A DNA stretch of 64,000 bases, taken from the NCBI GenBank assembly GCA_024642115.1, contig JAHEBU010000002.1, positions 1 through 64,000 of the forward strand. The letters are read 5' to 3'. The stretch comes from Marivivens sp. GTDB lineage: Bacteria > Pseudomonadota > Alphaproteobacteria > Rhodobacterales > Rhodobacteraceae. The first letter of the stretch is position 1, and every line of letters begins with the position of its first letter. Below the pieces are notes generated by a model that was given only the letters and a program-made list of their open reading frames with translations, did no database searches and had not been told where the DNA came from. The position numbers were made by a program, and so were the translations under genes. Of the stretch, positions 20,525-28,889 are shown one piece after another.

Positions 20525-21121
20525 ATGCTTGTTTTCTGGAAAGAAAGGCTGGTGTTTCTGGCCGTGCCCAAGACAGGAACCACCGCGCTAGAGGGCGCGC
20601 TGGCCCCCAAGGCGTCCATGGTCCTGCGCGACCCACCGATTCTCAAACACTCACCCGTCTATCGCTACCGCCGCTTTCTGCACCCCTATTTCAAACAGGC
20701 TGGCGGACAGGAAATGGAGACCTTGGCTGTCGTGCGCCATCCGGTCAGCTGGCTGGCCAGCTGGTATCGGTATCGCCACCGCGACGATCTGGTGGGCCAT
20801 CCCAACAGCACGCGGGGGCACACCTTTGAAGAGTTTGTCGAGGAATACATCAAGGGCAAGTCGGAACCCTGGGCCGATGTGGGCAGCCAGTCGAAATTCC
20901 TGCTCGACCCCGAAGGAAATCTGGGCGTGACCTACCTCTTTCGGTACGAGGCACAGCCGCTCTTGATAGACTTTCTGGAACAGAAACTCGGGTTCGAGAT
21001 CACCTTGCCCTTGCTCAACGTCTCGCCACCGGCCGATGTTGCCCTGTCACCCGGCCTGGAAAAGAAACTCGCCCGCAAATGCGAGGCCGAGTTCAAAGTC
21101 TGGGACATGGGCCGCTCCTGA
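20525..21121 (+). CDS. Sulfotransferase-family protein
   Basis: A 198-aa cytosolic protein with the PAPS-binding signature FLAVPKTGTTALE near residues 12-24 (5'-phosphosulfate loop) and the 3'-phosphate region VVRHPVSWLASWYR near 69-82. Length matches short sulfotransferase-2-type proteins of roseobacters; the acceptor is unknown. ATG at 20525 follows AAGGACATCC and gives a product that begins just before the fold. The preceding 190 nt (20333-20524) holds the recA control region and an AT-rich segment with promoter-like sequence. Confidence 0.82.
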   Translation: MLVFWKERLVFLAVPKTGTTALEGALAPKASMVLRDPPILKHSPVYRYRRFLHPYFKQAGGQEMETLAVVRHPVSWLASWYRYRHRDDLVGHPNSTRGHTFEEFVEEYIKGKSEPWADVGSQSKFLLDPEGNLGVTYLFRYEAQPLLIDFLEQKLGFEITLPLLNVSPPADVALSPGLEKKLARKCEAEFKVWDMGRS

Positions 21122-21222
21122 CGCCCGCCCGTGTTACAAGCCGATCACCGCGGCGTCAGCACAGGTGACGCGGGGCTGCCCCGCTCCTATATCATGCTCA
21201 TCGACGCAAAAAGGAGAAGGTC

Positions 21223-21732
21223 ATGGCTGAAGAACGTGCCGTTCTGGCGGGGGGATGTTTCTGGGGAATGCAGGATCTGATCCGGCGGATGCCCGGCGTC
21301 CTGCGGACCCGTGTGGGCTATACCGGGGGCGATGTGGCAAACGCCACCTATCGCAACCACGGCACCCATGCCGAAGGGATCGAGATCGTGTATGATCCGG
21401 CCCGCACCAGCTACCGCGAGATTCTGGAATTCTTCTTTCAGATCCACGATCCGACGACGCTCAACCGGCAGGGCAACGACCGCGGCCTGTCGTATCGGTC
21501 GGGGATCTACTACCTGACCGACGAGCAAAAGCGGGTGGCCGAGGACACCATTGCCGACGTCAACGCCTCGGGCATCTGGCCCGGCAAGGTGGTGACCGAG
21601 GTCAAGGCTGCTGGCGATTTCTGGGAAGCCGAGCCCGAACATCAGGATTATCTTGAGCGGATTCCCAACGGTTACACCTGCCACTTTGTCCGGCAGGGTT
21701 GGCGTCTGCCCAAGCGGACATCTGCGGCCTGA
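21223..21732 (+). CDS. msrA: Peptide-methionine (S)-S-oxide reductase
   Basis: Repairs oxidised methionine (S-epimer) in proteins. The 169-aa product has the catalytic motif GGCFWGMQ with C12, the [12 protein letters not shown] block and the YHAEG-type [14 protein letters not shown] stretch, and a C-terminal cysteine in [11 protein letters not shown] that could act in recycling. AAAAGGAGAAGG precedes the start. An imperfect inverted repeat (GCGTCA at 21153-21158, TGACGC at 21166-21171) lies in the leader, of unknown meaning. It converges on the DUF805 gene with a 15-nt gap. Confidence 0.95.
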   Translation: MAEERAVLAGGCFWGMQDLIRRMPGVLRTRVGYTGGDVANATYRNHGTHAEGIEIVYDPARTSYREILEFFFQIHDPTTLNRQGNDRGLSYRSGIYYLTDEQKRVAEDTIADVNASGIWPGKVVTEVKAAGDFWEAEPEHQDYLERIPNGYTCHFVRQGWRLPKRTSAA

Positions 21733-21747
21733 CGGCCCGGTCCCGGC

Positions 21748-22461
21748 CTAACCAAAGCGGTTGGGTCGGGGCTCTCCCTTTTGGGCGAGAAACACGATCA
21801 TCACGATCGACAGGACGAGGACGGCGATGCCGAGCAGACCGAGCAAAGCGCCCATGTTGTTGAACCCGTTGTCGCCCCCCGCGCCGATGATGCCAATCAC
21901 GGCCGCAAGCCCCCCGATCAGAATATAGAACCCGCCGATCCACCAACCCGACCGCCCGGTATCGTGCAGGCGTCGGACCGACACAGACAGCGACGGCAGG
22001 AGGATAGCGAGTGACAGGATGGTGTTGATCGGGGAAAACCCCGACGCGCTCCCAAAGAGCGCTGTATCGAGGATCCCAGTTGCCAGCCCCGCCAGAAAGG
22101 CCGCCAACTGGAAATACCAGAACTCCGACCGGCTCGCCCGGCCTGAAAAGACCGCGAACTTGTTGAAACAGACCTGCACTGCCTCAAAGAACTCGCGCGG
22201 CGGGGCGGCGCCATACATCGTGTCGTGTTCAGGACGAAACTGAACAGAAGGTTGGGCCGACCGGTTGGGCATCGGCGGTGGGCTGGCCGAGGCGGCGACT
22301 GGAAAATGGGCCGAGGCTTCTTCCCAGCCATCCAGCCCCTCGCGCCAGACCAGGGTCGATCCGCCGATCTGTCCCGCGTCGACCAAACGCAGGATTTCGG
22401 CCTTTTCGACAGGGCCGATGCGGGCCTCGCCATTCACATAGTACCATGCGTCACCGGCCAC
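21748..22461 (-). CDS. GYF_2 plus DUF805 membrane protein
   Basis: A 237-aa protein with two parts. Residues 1-55 form a GYF_2-type domain (WYYVNGEARIGPVEK, then a tryptophan in LVWREGLDGWEEA), a fold often seen at the N-terminus of bacterial membrane proteins. After a Pro-rich linker, residues about 105-230 match DUF805, with three or four hydrophobic helices and the RRLHDTGRSGWW signature. Function is unknown; DUF805 proteins are widespread inner-membrane proteins. Confidence 0.88.
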   Translation of the reverse strand: MAGDAWYYVNGEARIGPVEKAEILRLVDAGQIGGSTLVWREGLDGWEEASAHFPVAASASPPPMPNRSAQPSVQFRPEHDTMYGAAPPREFFEAVQVCFNKFAVFSGRASRSEFWYFQLAAFLAGLATGILDTALFGSASGFSPINTILSLAILLPSLSVSVRRLHDTGRSGWWIGGFYILIGGLAAVIGIIGAGGDNGFNNMGALLGLLGIAVLVLSIVMIVFLAQKGEPRPNRFG

Positions 22462-22536
22462 AGGCGCTCTCCTCAGAATCGAACTTGTCGGAAGCTACCC
22501 TAGCCGCCCGGCCCCCTGATGCAAGGCGGGCTGTCC

Positions 22537-23286
22537 TTACTCGGACCCCTGCCCAGGCTCGTCGGTGGGCAGCGGGCCGCGAAACCCGGTGGCGACCACG
22601 AACTTTTCGGAACTGTCCGCGCGCGAGGCGGGAGGTTTGACGTTGGCGACCTTTTCGAACCTTTGTTTCAACAAGGTCTGCAACCCCGTCTCGGCACCGC
22701 CCGCCAACACCTTGGCGACAAAAGTGCCTCCCGGCGTCAGCACGTCAAAGGCGAAATAGGCGGCCGCCTCGCACAGCGCGATGATCCGGTCGTGGTCGGT
22801 CTGCTTGTGGCCCGAAGCCGAGGCGGCCATGTCGGACATGACCACATCCGCCTCGCCGCCCAGCCAAGACTTGACCTTCTGATCGGCGTCATCCTCCAGA
22901 AAATCAAGCTGGTGAATCTCGGCTCCGGTGATCGGCTCGACCTCTTGCAGGTCAATGCCCAGGATTGTGCCAATCCGCTTGCCCGACTTTTCGCCCAACG
23001 CATTGATGCGGGGAATGGCCACCTGGATCCAGCCGCCCGGCGCACAGCCCAGATCGACCACGCGGGCACCGGGGACCAGAAAACGATACTTGTCATCCAG
23101 TTCCAGAATCTTGAACGCTGCCCGCCCACGATAGCCTTCGGCCTTGGCCCGCTTGACATAGGGGTCGTTCAACTGACGTTGCAGCCAAAGGGTCGACGAC
23201 ATGGTGCGCCCCCTGGCGGTCTTGACCTTGATCGTCAGGTCTCGCTGTCCGCGGCCCGAGGTGTTCTTGGTGGGTTTCTTGACCAT
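22537..23286 (-). CDS. rlmE: 23S rRNA (uridine-2552-2'-O)-methyltransferase RlmE
   Basis: An FtsJ/RrmJ-type 2'-O-methyltransferase that modifies U2552 in the 23S A-loop at a late stage of 50S assembly. The 249-aa protein starts with a basic 40-residue extension, then the FtsJ core: [13 protein letters not shown] (catalytic Lys), [15 protein letters not shown] (SAM motif), [16 protein letters not shown] (catalytic Asp) and a later [12 protein letters not shown]. It lies 80 nt downstream of the Ppx/GppA gene on the same strand, a pairing often seen in Rhodobacteraceae. Confidence 0.95.
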   Translation of the reverse strand: MVKKPTKNTSGRGQRDLTIKVKTARGRTMSSTLWLQRQLNDPYVKRAKAEGYRGRAAFKILELDDKYRFLVPGARVVDLGCAPGGWIQVAIPRINALGEKSGKRIGTILGIDLQEVEPITGAEIHQLDFLEDDADQKVKSWLGGEADVVMSDMAASASGHKQTDHDRIIALCEAAAYFAFDVLTPGGTFVAKVLAGGAETGLQTLLKQRFEKVANVKPPASRADSSEKFVVATGFRGPLPTDEPGQGSE

Positions 23287-23367
23287 GTCAGGCCTCGCAC
23301 GCTGGGATCGGGTGGTCGATCTCTGACAGAAATCGCCGTGATTTTTCTCTGAAAAATCGGCCTACAC

Positions 23368-24480
23368 CTAATAGGGCGCGTCCTCAAGCACGCCATCGGC
23401 ACTCATCTGCGCATATAGCAGCCCCTCGCGCAGGCCGCGGTCGGCCACGGACAGCCTGTCGGTCGGCCAGATGCGCATCAGCGCCTGAAGGATGGCCGCC
23501 CCGGACATGATCAAAGCCTGTCGGTCCTTGCCGATCCGGGGGTCTATACGGCGACCTGCCGGACCCAAGGCAAGATAGGTGCGGATCACGCTGTCGATCT
23601 GGTCCGAGGTCATGCGCAACCCGTCCACCTTGGTCCGGTCATAGCGTTTAAGGCCAAGATGGCTCGCGGCGACCGTCGTCACCGTGCCGGAGGTGCCGAT
23701 GATCTGGAACCGCTCCTTGCTTTGCTCGACCGAATAGGGGCTGAATTTTTGCAGATTTTCCTCGAAAAACCAGCTCATCAGGGCAAACCGGGCGGCGTCG
23801 TCGTCCACGTCGGAAAACTGGTCGCGCAGGGTTGCCACGCCAAGCGGGACAGATATCCAGTCTACCACGCGGGCCGCGGCAAAGGGGCCGGGGTCCTGCA
23901 CAAAGCCCCGGTGCAGGCGCATGATGGCGCGGGGCCGTTCGCGTTTGGGGACATGGGACAGGTCGATCCAGACCAGTTCGGTCGACCCGCCGCCGATATC
24001 GACAACCAGCAACTGTTCGGTCTTGGTGCTGACCAGCGGGGCGCAGGAAATGACGGCCAGACGGGCCTCTTCCTCGGGCTGGATGATTTCCAGGTTCAAC
24101 CCCGTCTCGCGACGGACCTGCGCGATGAACGCGGCACCGTTCTTGGCACGCCTGCACGCTTCGGTCGCCACCAGCCGCATATGGGTCACGCCATGCCGCG
24201 CAAGCTTCTGCTTGCAGATGCGCATGGCATTGATCGTGCGGTTCATCGACGCGCGGCTCAGCTTGCCGGTGCTTTCCAGCCCCTGCCCCAACTGGACGGA
24301 TTTGGAAAAGCTGTCGACGACATGAAACTGGCTGCCCTTTGGCTGGGCAATCAGCATCCGGCAACTGTTCGTCCCCAGATCGAGCGCCGCATAAAGCGTG
24401 CCCGGTTCGGGTGGATTGGGCGCGGGGCTTTCGACCGCTTGTGGGAACGCGCCCGCACCATCGGAGCGCTTGGGCGCCAT
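23368..24480 (-). CDS. Ppx/GppA-family exopolyphosphatase/pppGpp phosphatase
   Basis: A 370-aa member of the ASKHA superfamily that hydrolyses inorganic polyphosphate or pppGpp. ATP/phosphate-binding loops are visible as YAALDLGTNSCRMLIA near residues 31-46 and LLVVDIGGGSTELVWIDL near 159-176. The size fits the short Ppx/GppA type rather than the 500-residue E. coli enzymes, so assigning one of the two activities is not possible. ATG at 24480 is preferred to an upstream reading frame extension whose codons look non-coding. Confidence 0.9.
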   Translation of the reverse strand: MAPKRSDGAGAFPQAVESPAPNPPEPGTLYAALDLGTNSCRMLIAQPKGSQFHVVDSFSKSVQLGQGLESTGKLSRASMNRTINAMRICKQKLARHGVTHMRLVATEACRRAKNGAAFIAQVRRETGLNLEIIQPEEEARLAVISCAPLVSTKTEQLLVVDIGGGSTELVWIDLSHVPKRERPRAIMRLHRGFVQDPGPFAAARVVDWISVPLGVATLRDQFSDVDDDAARFALMSWFFEENLQKFSPYSVEQSKERFQIIGTSGTVTTVAASHLGLKRYDRTKVDGLRMTSDQIDSVIRTYLALGPAGRRIDPRIGKDRQALIMSGAAILQALMRIWPTDRLSVADRGLREGLLYAQMSADGVLEDAPY

Positions 24481-24634
24481 CAGACACGCCCTCCAAATTC
24501 GAGTTGCCCCGACCCTAGGCCCGGACCCGACCTCACGCAAGTCTTGTGAACGTTTCTCATCCTGAGGATGAAGATTTTGAGGATCGGGGGCGGTCGCCCA
24601 ATACAGACACTCGTGCTAAATCAGCCGCGTCGCA

Positions 24635-24678
24635 GGATGCGTCCGCCATGTCGAAAACCGACACCGAAGGACGCATCC
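24635..24678 (+). promoter_or_regulatory. Two-stem inverted-repeat structure in the leader of the C1 operon
   Basis: GGATGCGTCC (24635-24644) and GGACGCATCC (24669-24678) are perfectly complementary, and inside them TGTCG (24649-24653) and CGACA (24659-24663) form a second stem around an AAAAC loop. The element ends 43 nt before the first gene. A further palindrome, TCATCCTGAGGATGA, lies upstream at about 24558-24572. No known riboswitch signature was recognised; it could be an attenuator, a protein site or a small RNA structure. Confidence 0.5.
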
Positions 24679-24721
24679 AACAGCGTAGAGATGCCACAAC
24701 AGCGCCCAAGGGGAATCGACC

Positions 24722-25021
24722 ATGCCTGACGTCACCATAGTCTACTGGCGCGACATTCCCGCTCAGGTCATCGTCGGCAAGGGGCGGCGCGGGTTCAAGG
24801 TGCAGCTGCCCGAACGGTTCGAACAGGCCATCGACCGGGCCGCGATGAAAACCGGGGCCGCTGGCACCGACGATTATCTCGCCGAATGGCGCAAGGCCGC
24901 CCCCTACCCCGTCGACGGCGACAGCGACGAATCCGTGGCCCGCGCCGAAGCCACGCGGCTGGATACCGAATACGACCAGGAGCGGATCAAGACCCTCATT
25001 GCCAACGATGGCTGGAATTGA
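24722..25021 (+). CDS. Virulence-factor-family small protein (PF13769-like)
   Basis: A 99-aa protein beginning MPDVTIVYWRDIPAQVIVGKG, which matches the poorly characterised family named 'virulence factor' in Pfam; nothing here suggests virulence. Such genes recur next to methylenetetrahydrofolate reductase and corrinoid methyltransferase genes in Rhodobacteraceae, as they do here, so a role in folate/corrinoid C1 metabolism is more plausible. It ends 44 nt before the reductase gene. Confidence 0.82.
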   Translation: MPDVTIVYWRDIPAQVIVGKGRRGFKVQLPERFEQAIDRAAMKTGAAGTDDYLAEWRKAAPYPVDGDSDESVARAEATRLDTEYDQERIKTLIANDGWN

Positions 25022-25065
25022 CCGACCTTCCGCCCCCCTTCCCCGCCCGTCTCAAGGAGACCGTC

Positions 25066-26001
25066 ATGTCCCTGCTTCCCTTTCTCAAGCGTCGCGACAC
25101 CGTTGAACCCGCCGCTCTGCCCGACCGCAAGGTCGAGGCGTTTCTGGATGGGTATTCCATCGAGGTGATGCCCCGGACGGCGGAAAAGGTCGAAAGCTTC
25201 CGCGAGCTTTTGCCGGTCGGCACCCGCGTCTATATCGCCCATATCGAAGGCACCCCGATAGAAGATATGGTCGGCACGGCCAAGCGGATCGCCGGCGAAG
25301 GTTATTCGGTCATGCCGCACTTTCCTGCCCGGATCATCCCTGACCGCGCCACGCTGGCCGACTGGATCGCCCGCTATCAGGGCGAGGCCGGCGTTGATCA
25401 GGCGCTGCTGTTGGGCGGCGGCGTGAACACTCCCGCAGGGGAATACGACAGTTCCATGCAACTGATGGAAACCGGGCTGTTTGGCGATTTTAAACGGCTG
25501 CACATCGCGGGCCACCCCGAAGGCAACAAGGATATCGACAAGAACGGCGGCGACGCGATCGTCATGCAGGCGCTTGCGTGGAAACAGCGCTGGTCCGAAA
25601 CAACCGACGCTGACATGGCCATCACCACCCAGTTCTGTTTCGAGGCCGACCCCGTCATTGAATGGGCAAACCGGCTGTCCGCCGCGGGGATCACCATTCC
25701 TGTCCATATCGGCGTGGCCGGACCCGCCAAGCTTCAGACGCTTATAAAGTTCGCCATCGCCTGCGGCGTCGGCCCCTCCTTGCGCGTGTTGCAGAAACGG
25801 GCGATGGACGTGACCAAGCTGCTTCTGCCCTACGAGCCGACCGATGTCGTGACAGCACTGGCGGCCCACAAGGCCGCCAACCCGAATTTCAACATCGCCT
25901 CGGTCCACTTCTTCCCCTTGGGCGGGATCAAGACAAACGCCCAGTGGGCCATCGACCACGGCGGCGCCTCGGGCGTTCCCGCCGCACAAGCACAAGGATA
26001 A
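25066..26001 (+). CDS. Methylenetetrahydrofolate reductase (MetF-like)
   Basis: A 311-aa TIM-barrel flavoprotein of the 5,10-methylene-THF reductase family, which interconverts methylene-THF and methyl-THF. Blocks that fit include SIEVMPRTAEKVESF near the N-terminus, YIAHIEGTPIEDM, and HIAGHPEGNKDI. It differs from canonical MetF and belongs with the divergent forms found beside corrinoid methyltransferases, where it may oxidise methyl-THF produced by demethylation. ATG at 25066 follows CAAGGAGACCGTC. It precedes the pterin-binding methyltransferase by 3 nt. Confidence 0.88.
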   Translation: MSLLPFLKRRDTVEPAALPDRKVEAFLDGYSIEVMPRTAEKVESFRELLPVGTRVYIAHIEGTPIEDMVGTAKRIAGEGYSVMPHFPARIIPDRATLADWIARYQGEAGVDQALLLGGGVNTPAGEYDSSMQLMETGLFGDFKRLHIAGHPEGNKDIDKNGGDAIVMQALAWKQRWSETTDADMAITTQFCFEADPVIEWANRLSAAGITIPVHIGVAGPAKLQTLIKFAIACGVGPSLRVLQKRAMDVTKLLLPYEPTDVVTALAAHKAANPNFNIASVHFFPLGGIKTNAQWAIDHGGASGVPAAQAQG

Positions 26002-26004
26002 GAC

Positions 26005-27069
26005 ATGACCCGCACGATCGTCGAAAGCGCGACCCGCACCGCCATCATCGGCTTTGACCAGCCGTTCTGCGTGATCGGCGAACGGATCAACCCCACCGGG
26101 CGCAAGAAACTGGCCGCCGAGCTTGAGATGGGGGATTTCTCGACCGTCGAGCGGGACGCAATCGCGCAGGTCGCCGCCGGGGCCACCATGCTCGATATCA
26201 ACTCGGGCGCGGTCTTTTCCAACAAGATGGGAGAAGACCCCCGCTACGCCGACAACAACTTTGTCGAACCGCCCCTGATGAAGGAGCTGATCGAACGGGT
26301 GCAGGCCATCGTCGATGTGCCGCTCTGCATCGATTCGTCCGTTCCCGCGGCGCTTGAGGCCGGTTTGGCCGCCGCCAAGGGCCGCCCCCTGCTGAATTCG
26401 GTCACGGGCGAAGAAGAACGGCTGGAACGGGTTCTGCCACTGGTCAAGAAATACAACGTCCCGGTCGTTGCGATTTCCAACGACGACACCGGTATTTCCG
26501 AGGATCCCGAGGTCCGCTTTGCCGTCGCCAAAAAGATCGTCGAACGGGCCGCCGATTTCGGCATTCCGGCCCATGATATCGTCGTCGATCCGCTGGTCAT
26601 GCCGATCGGCGCGATGGGCACCGCCGGACTGCAAGTGTTCACCCTCGTCCGTCGCCTGCGCGAGGAATTGGGCGTCAACACCACCTGCGGCGCGTCCAAC
26701 ATTTCGTTCGGCCTGCCCAACCGGCACGGCATCAATAACGCCTTCCTGCCGATGGCGATGGTGGCGGGGATGACCAGCGCCATCATGAACCCCATCGCCC
26801 TGCCCGTTCCCGCGGCCAAAATCGCCGAAAAGCGGGCCGAGGTTGAAGCTGCGGGCATCGTCCTGCCGCCGATGGATGACGAAGCGTTCTGCGTCCTCTT
26901 CGGTCTGGGCAGCACCCTGCCCCGCGCCGGCAAGGAAATGGAGGCGATCCGCGCCGCCAACTTCCTGACCAACAACGACCCGTCGGGCGGCGAATGGATC
27001 AAGTTCAACCGCCCCCCCGTCGCCGCAGGCGAAGGCCGGGCGCGGACCGGACGGCGCGCGCGGGGCTGA
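26005..27069 (+). CDS. Methyltetrahydrofolate:corrinoid methyltransferase
   Basis: A 354-aa protein of the pterin-binding (DHPS-like) TIM-barrel family, which moves a methyl group between a corrinoid protein and THF. The pterin-site opening CVIGERINPTGRKKLAAEL, the TMLDINSGA strand, SSVPAALEAGL and the conserved asparagine stretch CGASNISFGLPNRHGINNAFL are clear. The C-terminus is a basic tail (RARTGRRARG). It closes a three-gene operon. No corrinoid-binding protein or MttB-type methyltransferase lies beside it; an ASKHA reactivation protein sits 13 kb away. Confidence 0.9.
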   Translation: MTRTIVESATRTAIIGFDQPFCVIGERINPTGRKKLAAELEMGDFSTVERDAIAQVAAGATMLDINSGAVFSNKMGEDPRYADNNFVEPPLMKELIERVQAIVDVPLCIDSSVPAALEAGLAAAKGRPLLNSVTGEEERLERVLPLVKKYNVPVVAISNDDTGISEDPEVRFAVAKKIVERAADFGIPAHDIVVDPLVMPIGAMGTAGLQVFTLVRRLREELGVNTTCGASNISFGLPNRHGINNAFLPMAMVAGMTSAIMNPIALPVPAAKIAEKRAEVEAAGIVLPPMDDEAFCVLFGLGSTLPRAGKEMEAIRAANFLTNNDPSGGEWIKFNRPPVAAGEGRARTGRRARG

Positions 27070-27086
27070 CCGCTAACTGGGTAGGC

Positions 27087-27106
27087 GCCCGGCGGACACG
27101 CCGGGC
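27087..27106. terminator. Hairpin between convergent C1 operon and alpha-glucosidase
   Basis: GCCCGGCG (27087-27094) pairs with CGCCGGGC (27099-27106) around GACA. The position between two convergent genes suits a bidirectional terminator, but neither side has a T-run, so the role is tentative. Confidence 0.45.
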
Positions 27107-27114
27107 CGCCGCCA

Positions 27115-28761
27115 TTACACCCTTACTGCCAGACACACCTGCCACGGCCCAAGATGGACGCGGCCATCGGCGGACGGCGCTCCGCCGCCCAACTCGGCCC
27201 CGACCTGAACCCAATTCCCTTTGGGCATGGCGAGATCAGAAGGTGTGTCGCTCACGTTAAAGGCGCAAAACACCGTCTCGGACTCGTGCGTCCGATTGAA
27301 ATAGACCACATCGCCCGAAGATTTCATTCCGTCATGTCCACCCTCCATCAACGCCTTGTGGGCGTGGCGGAACGCGATGACGCGGCGATAGTGATGCAGG
27401 ACCGCGGCTGGATCGGCCTCTTCGGCGGCGACGGACATATTCAAATGTTCGGACGACACGGGCAACCACGGGCGACCCACGGAAAAGCCGCCGTTCTGGT
27501 TGCTGGGCTCCCAGACCATTGGGGTGCGGCAGCCATCGCGGCCCTTGAATTCAGGCCAGAATTCAATGCCATAGGGGTCTTGCAGGTCCTCAAAGGCGAC
27601 GTCTGCCTCGGGCAGACCCAACTCCTCGCCCTGATACAGACAGACCGATCCACGCAGACAGTGGATCAGGGTGGTGTACATGCGCAACGCGGCCGGCGAC
27701 AAGGACCAGCGAGTAACATGGCGCATCACGTCATGGTTGGAAAACGCCCAGCAGGGCCAACCGTCCTTGGCCACTCGGTCCACCTCGGACATGACCTGCA
27801 CGATGCGGGCGGCTGTCGGCGGGGTCGCCGACAGGAATTCGAACGCATAGCACATCTGCATCAGATCATCGCCGGCCGTATACTGACCCATGATCTCGAG
27901 GCCCCGCTGGGCATCGCCCACCTCGCCGACGGCGGCGGCCCCGAACGGGTTCATCACGGCCCGGAATTTGCGCAGAAAATCAAGGTTTTCCGGCTGGTTC
28001 TTGTCGTAGATATGCAACTGGTGGTTATAGGGGTTCACCGAAGGGGCGATTGTTGCATTACGCTCCTCGGGCGGCAGCGGAGGATTATCGCGCAACTGCT
28101 TGTCGGCAATATAGAAATTGATGGTGTCCAGACGGAACCCGTCAACCCCGCGATGCAACCAGAACAGTTCGACATCCAAGAGCGCCTGTTGCACGGCAGG
28201 TTCGTGGAAATTCAGGTCGGGCTGCGAGGTCAGGAAATTATGCAGGTAATACTGCTCGCGCCGAGCATCCCATTGCCAGGCCGACCCGCCAAAGATCGAC
28301 AGCCAGTTGTTGGGTGGGGTGCCGTCGGGCTTGGGGTCGGACCAGACATACCAGTTGGCACGGGGATTGTCGCGATTGGCCCGGCTTTCCTTGAACCACG
28401 GATGCTGGTCGGACGTATGCGACAGGACAAGGTCGATCATCACACGAATGCCGAATTGATGGGCGGTCTCGACCACTGCATCGAAATCGGCCAAGGACCC
28501 AAACATCGGATCAACGTCGCAATAATCGCTTACGTCATAGCCAAAATCCTTCATGGGCGAGGTAAAGAAGGGGCTGATCCAGATCGCATCGACCCCCAGC
28601 GAGGCGATGTATGGCAACCGCTGCACGATGCCCAGCAGATCACCAATGCCGTCGCCATTGCTGTCCTGATAGCTGCGCGGATAGATCTGATAGATGACGG
28701 CACCCCGCCACCAACCGGGATCAATCGGTGTTTCCTTGGTGATTGGCGCCTTGAGCGACAT
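27115..28761 (-). CDS. Alpha-glucosidase, GH13 family
   Basis: A 548-aa cytosolic alpha-amylase-family enzyme likely to hydrolyse alpha-1,4 or alpha-1,6 gluco-oligosaccharides such as maltose, isomaltose or trehalose-related sugars. Catalytic landmarks are the nucleophile Asp in GFRLDTINF near residue 210, the acid/base Glu in VGEVGDAQ near 279 and the transition-state Asp in FSNHDVM near 342. The DVSDYCDVDPMFG block near residue 80 is typical of the oligo-1,6-glucosidase subgroup. It diverges from the GH1 gene; no ABC sugar transporter or LacI regulator is beside it. Confidence 0.95.
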   Translation of the reverse strand: MSLKAPITKETPIDPGWWRGAVIYQIYPRSYQDSNGDGIGDLLGIVQRLPYIASLGVDAIWISPFFTSPMKDFGYDVSDYCDVDPMFGSLADFDAVVETAHQFGIRVMIDLVLSHTSDQHPWFKESRANRDNPRANWYVWSDPKPDGTPPNNWLSIFGGSAWQWDARREQYYLHNFLTSQPDLNFHEPAVQQALLDVELFWLHRGVDGFRLDTINFYIADKQLRDNPPLPPEERNATIAPSVNPYNHQLHIYDKNQPENLDFLRKFRAVMNPFGAAAVGEVGDAQRGLEIMGQYTAGDDLMQMCYAFEFLSATPPTAARIVQVMSEVDRVAKDGWPCWAFSNHDVMRHVTRWSLSPAALRMYTTLIHCLRGSVCLYQGEELGLPEADVAFEDLQDPYGIEFWPEFKGRDGCRTPMVWEPSNQNGGFSVGRPWLPVSSEHLNMSVAAEEADPAAVLHHYRRVIAFRHAHKALMEGGHDGMKSSGDVVYFNRTHESETVFCAFNVSDTPSDLAMPKGNWVQVGAELGGGAPSADGRVHLGPWQVCLAVRV

Positions 28762-28889
28762 GGCGTCTGGGTCCCTCTTCCGGGCTGACGCAGGGTCAGC
28801 GGTTTTGCCCTCGTGGGTTACTTCTGACTGGCGTCAAACACAACCGGGTCCTACACATCTGCCAGACCAATTCGCGACCGGAGGCCGCC

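Noticed and set aside
21153-21171. Inverted repeat GCGTCA/TGACGC before msrA as a defined operator
   Set aside because: Six-base arms with a seven-base spacer are not enough to name a regulator, and no similar site was noticed at other genes in the window.
24546-24740. Plus-strand 64-codon ORF in the C1 operon leader
   Set aside because: It overlaps the stem structure and the true first gene, lacks a ribosome-binding site and has no recognisable motif.
24904-26727. Long minus-strand ORF over the C1 operon
   Set aside because: It overlaps three supported plus-strand genes; its composition is that of an antisense shadow.
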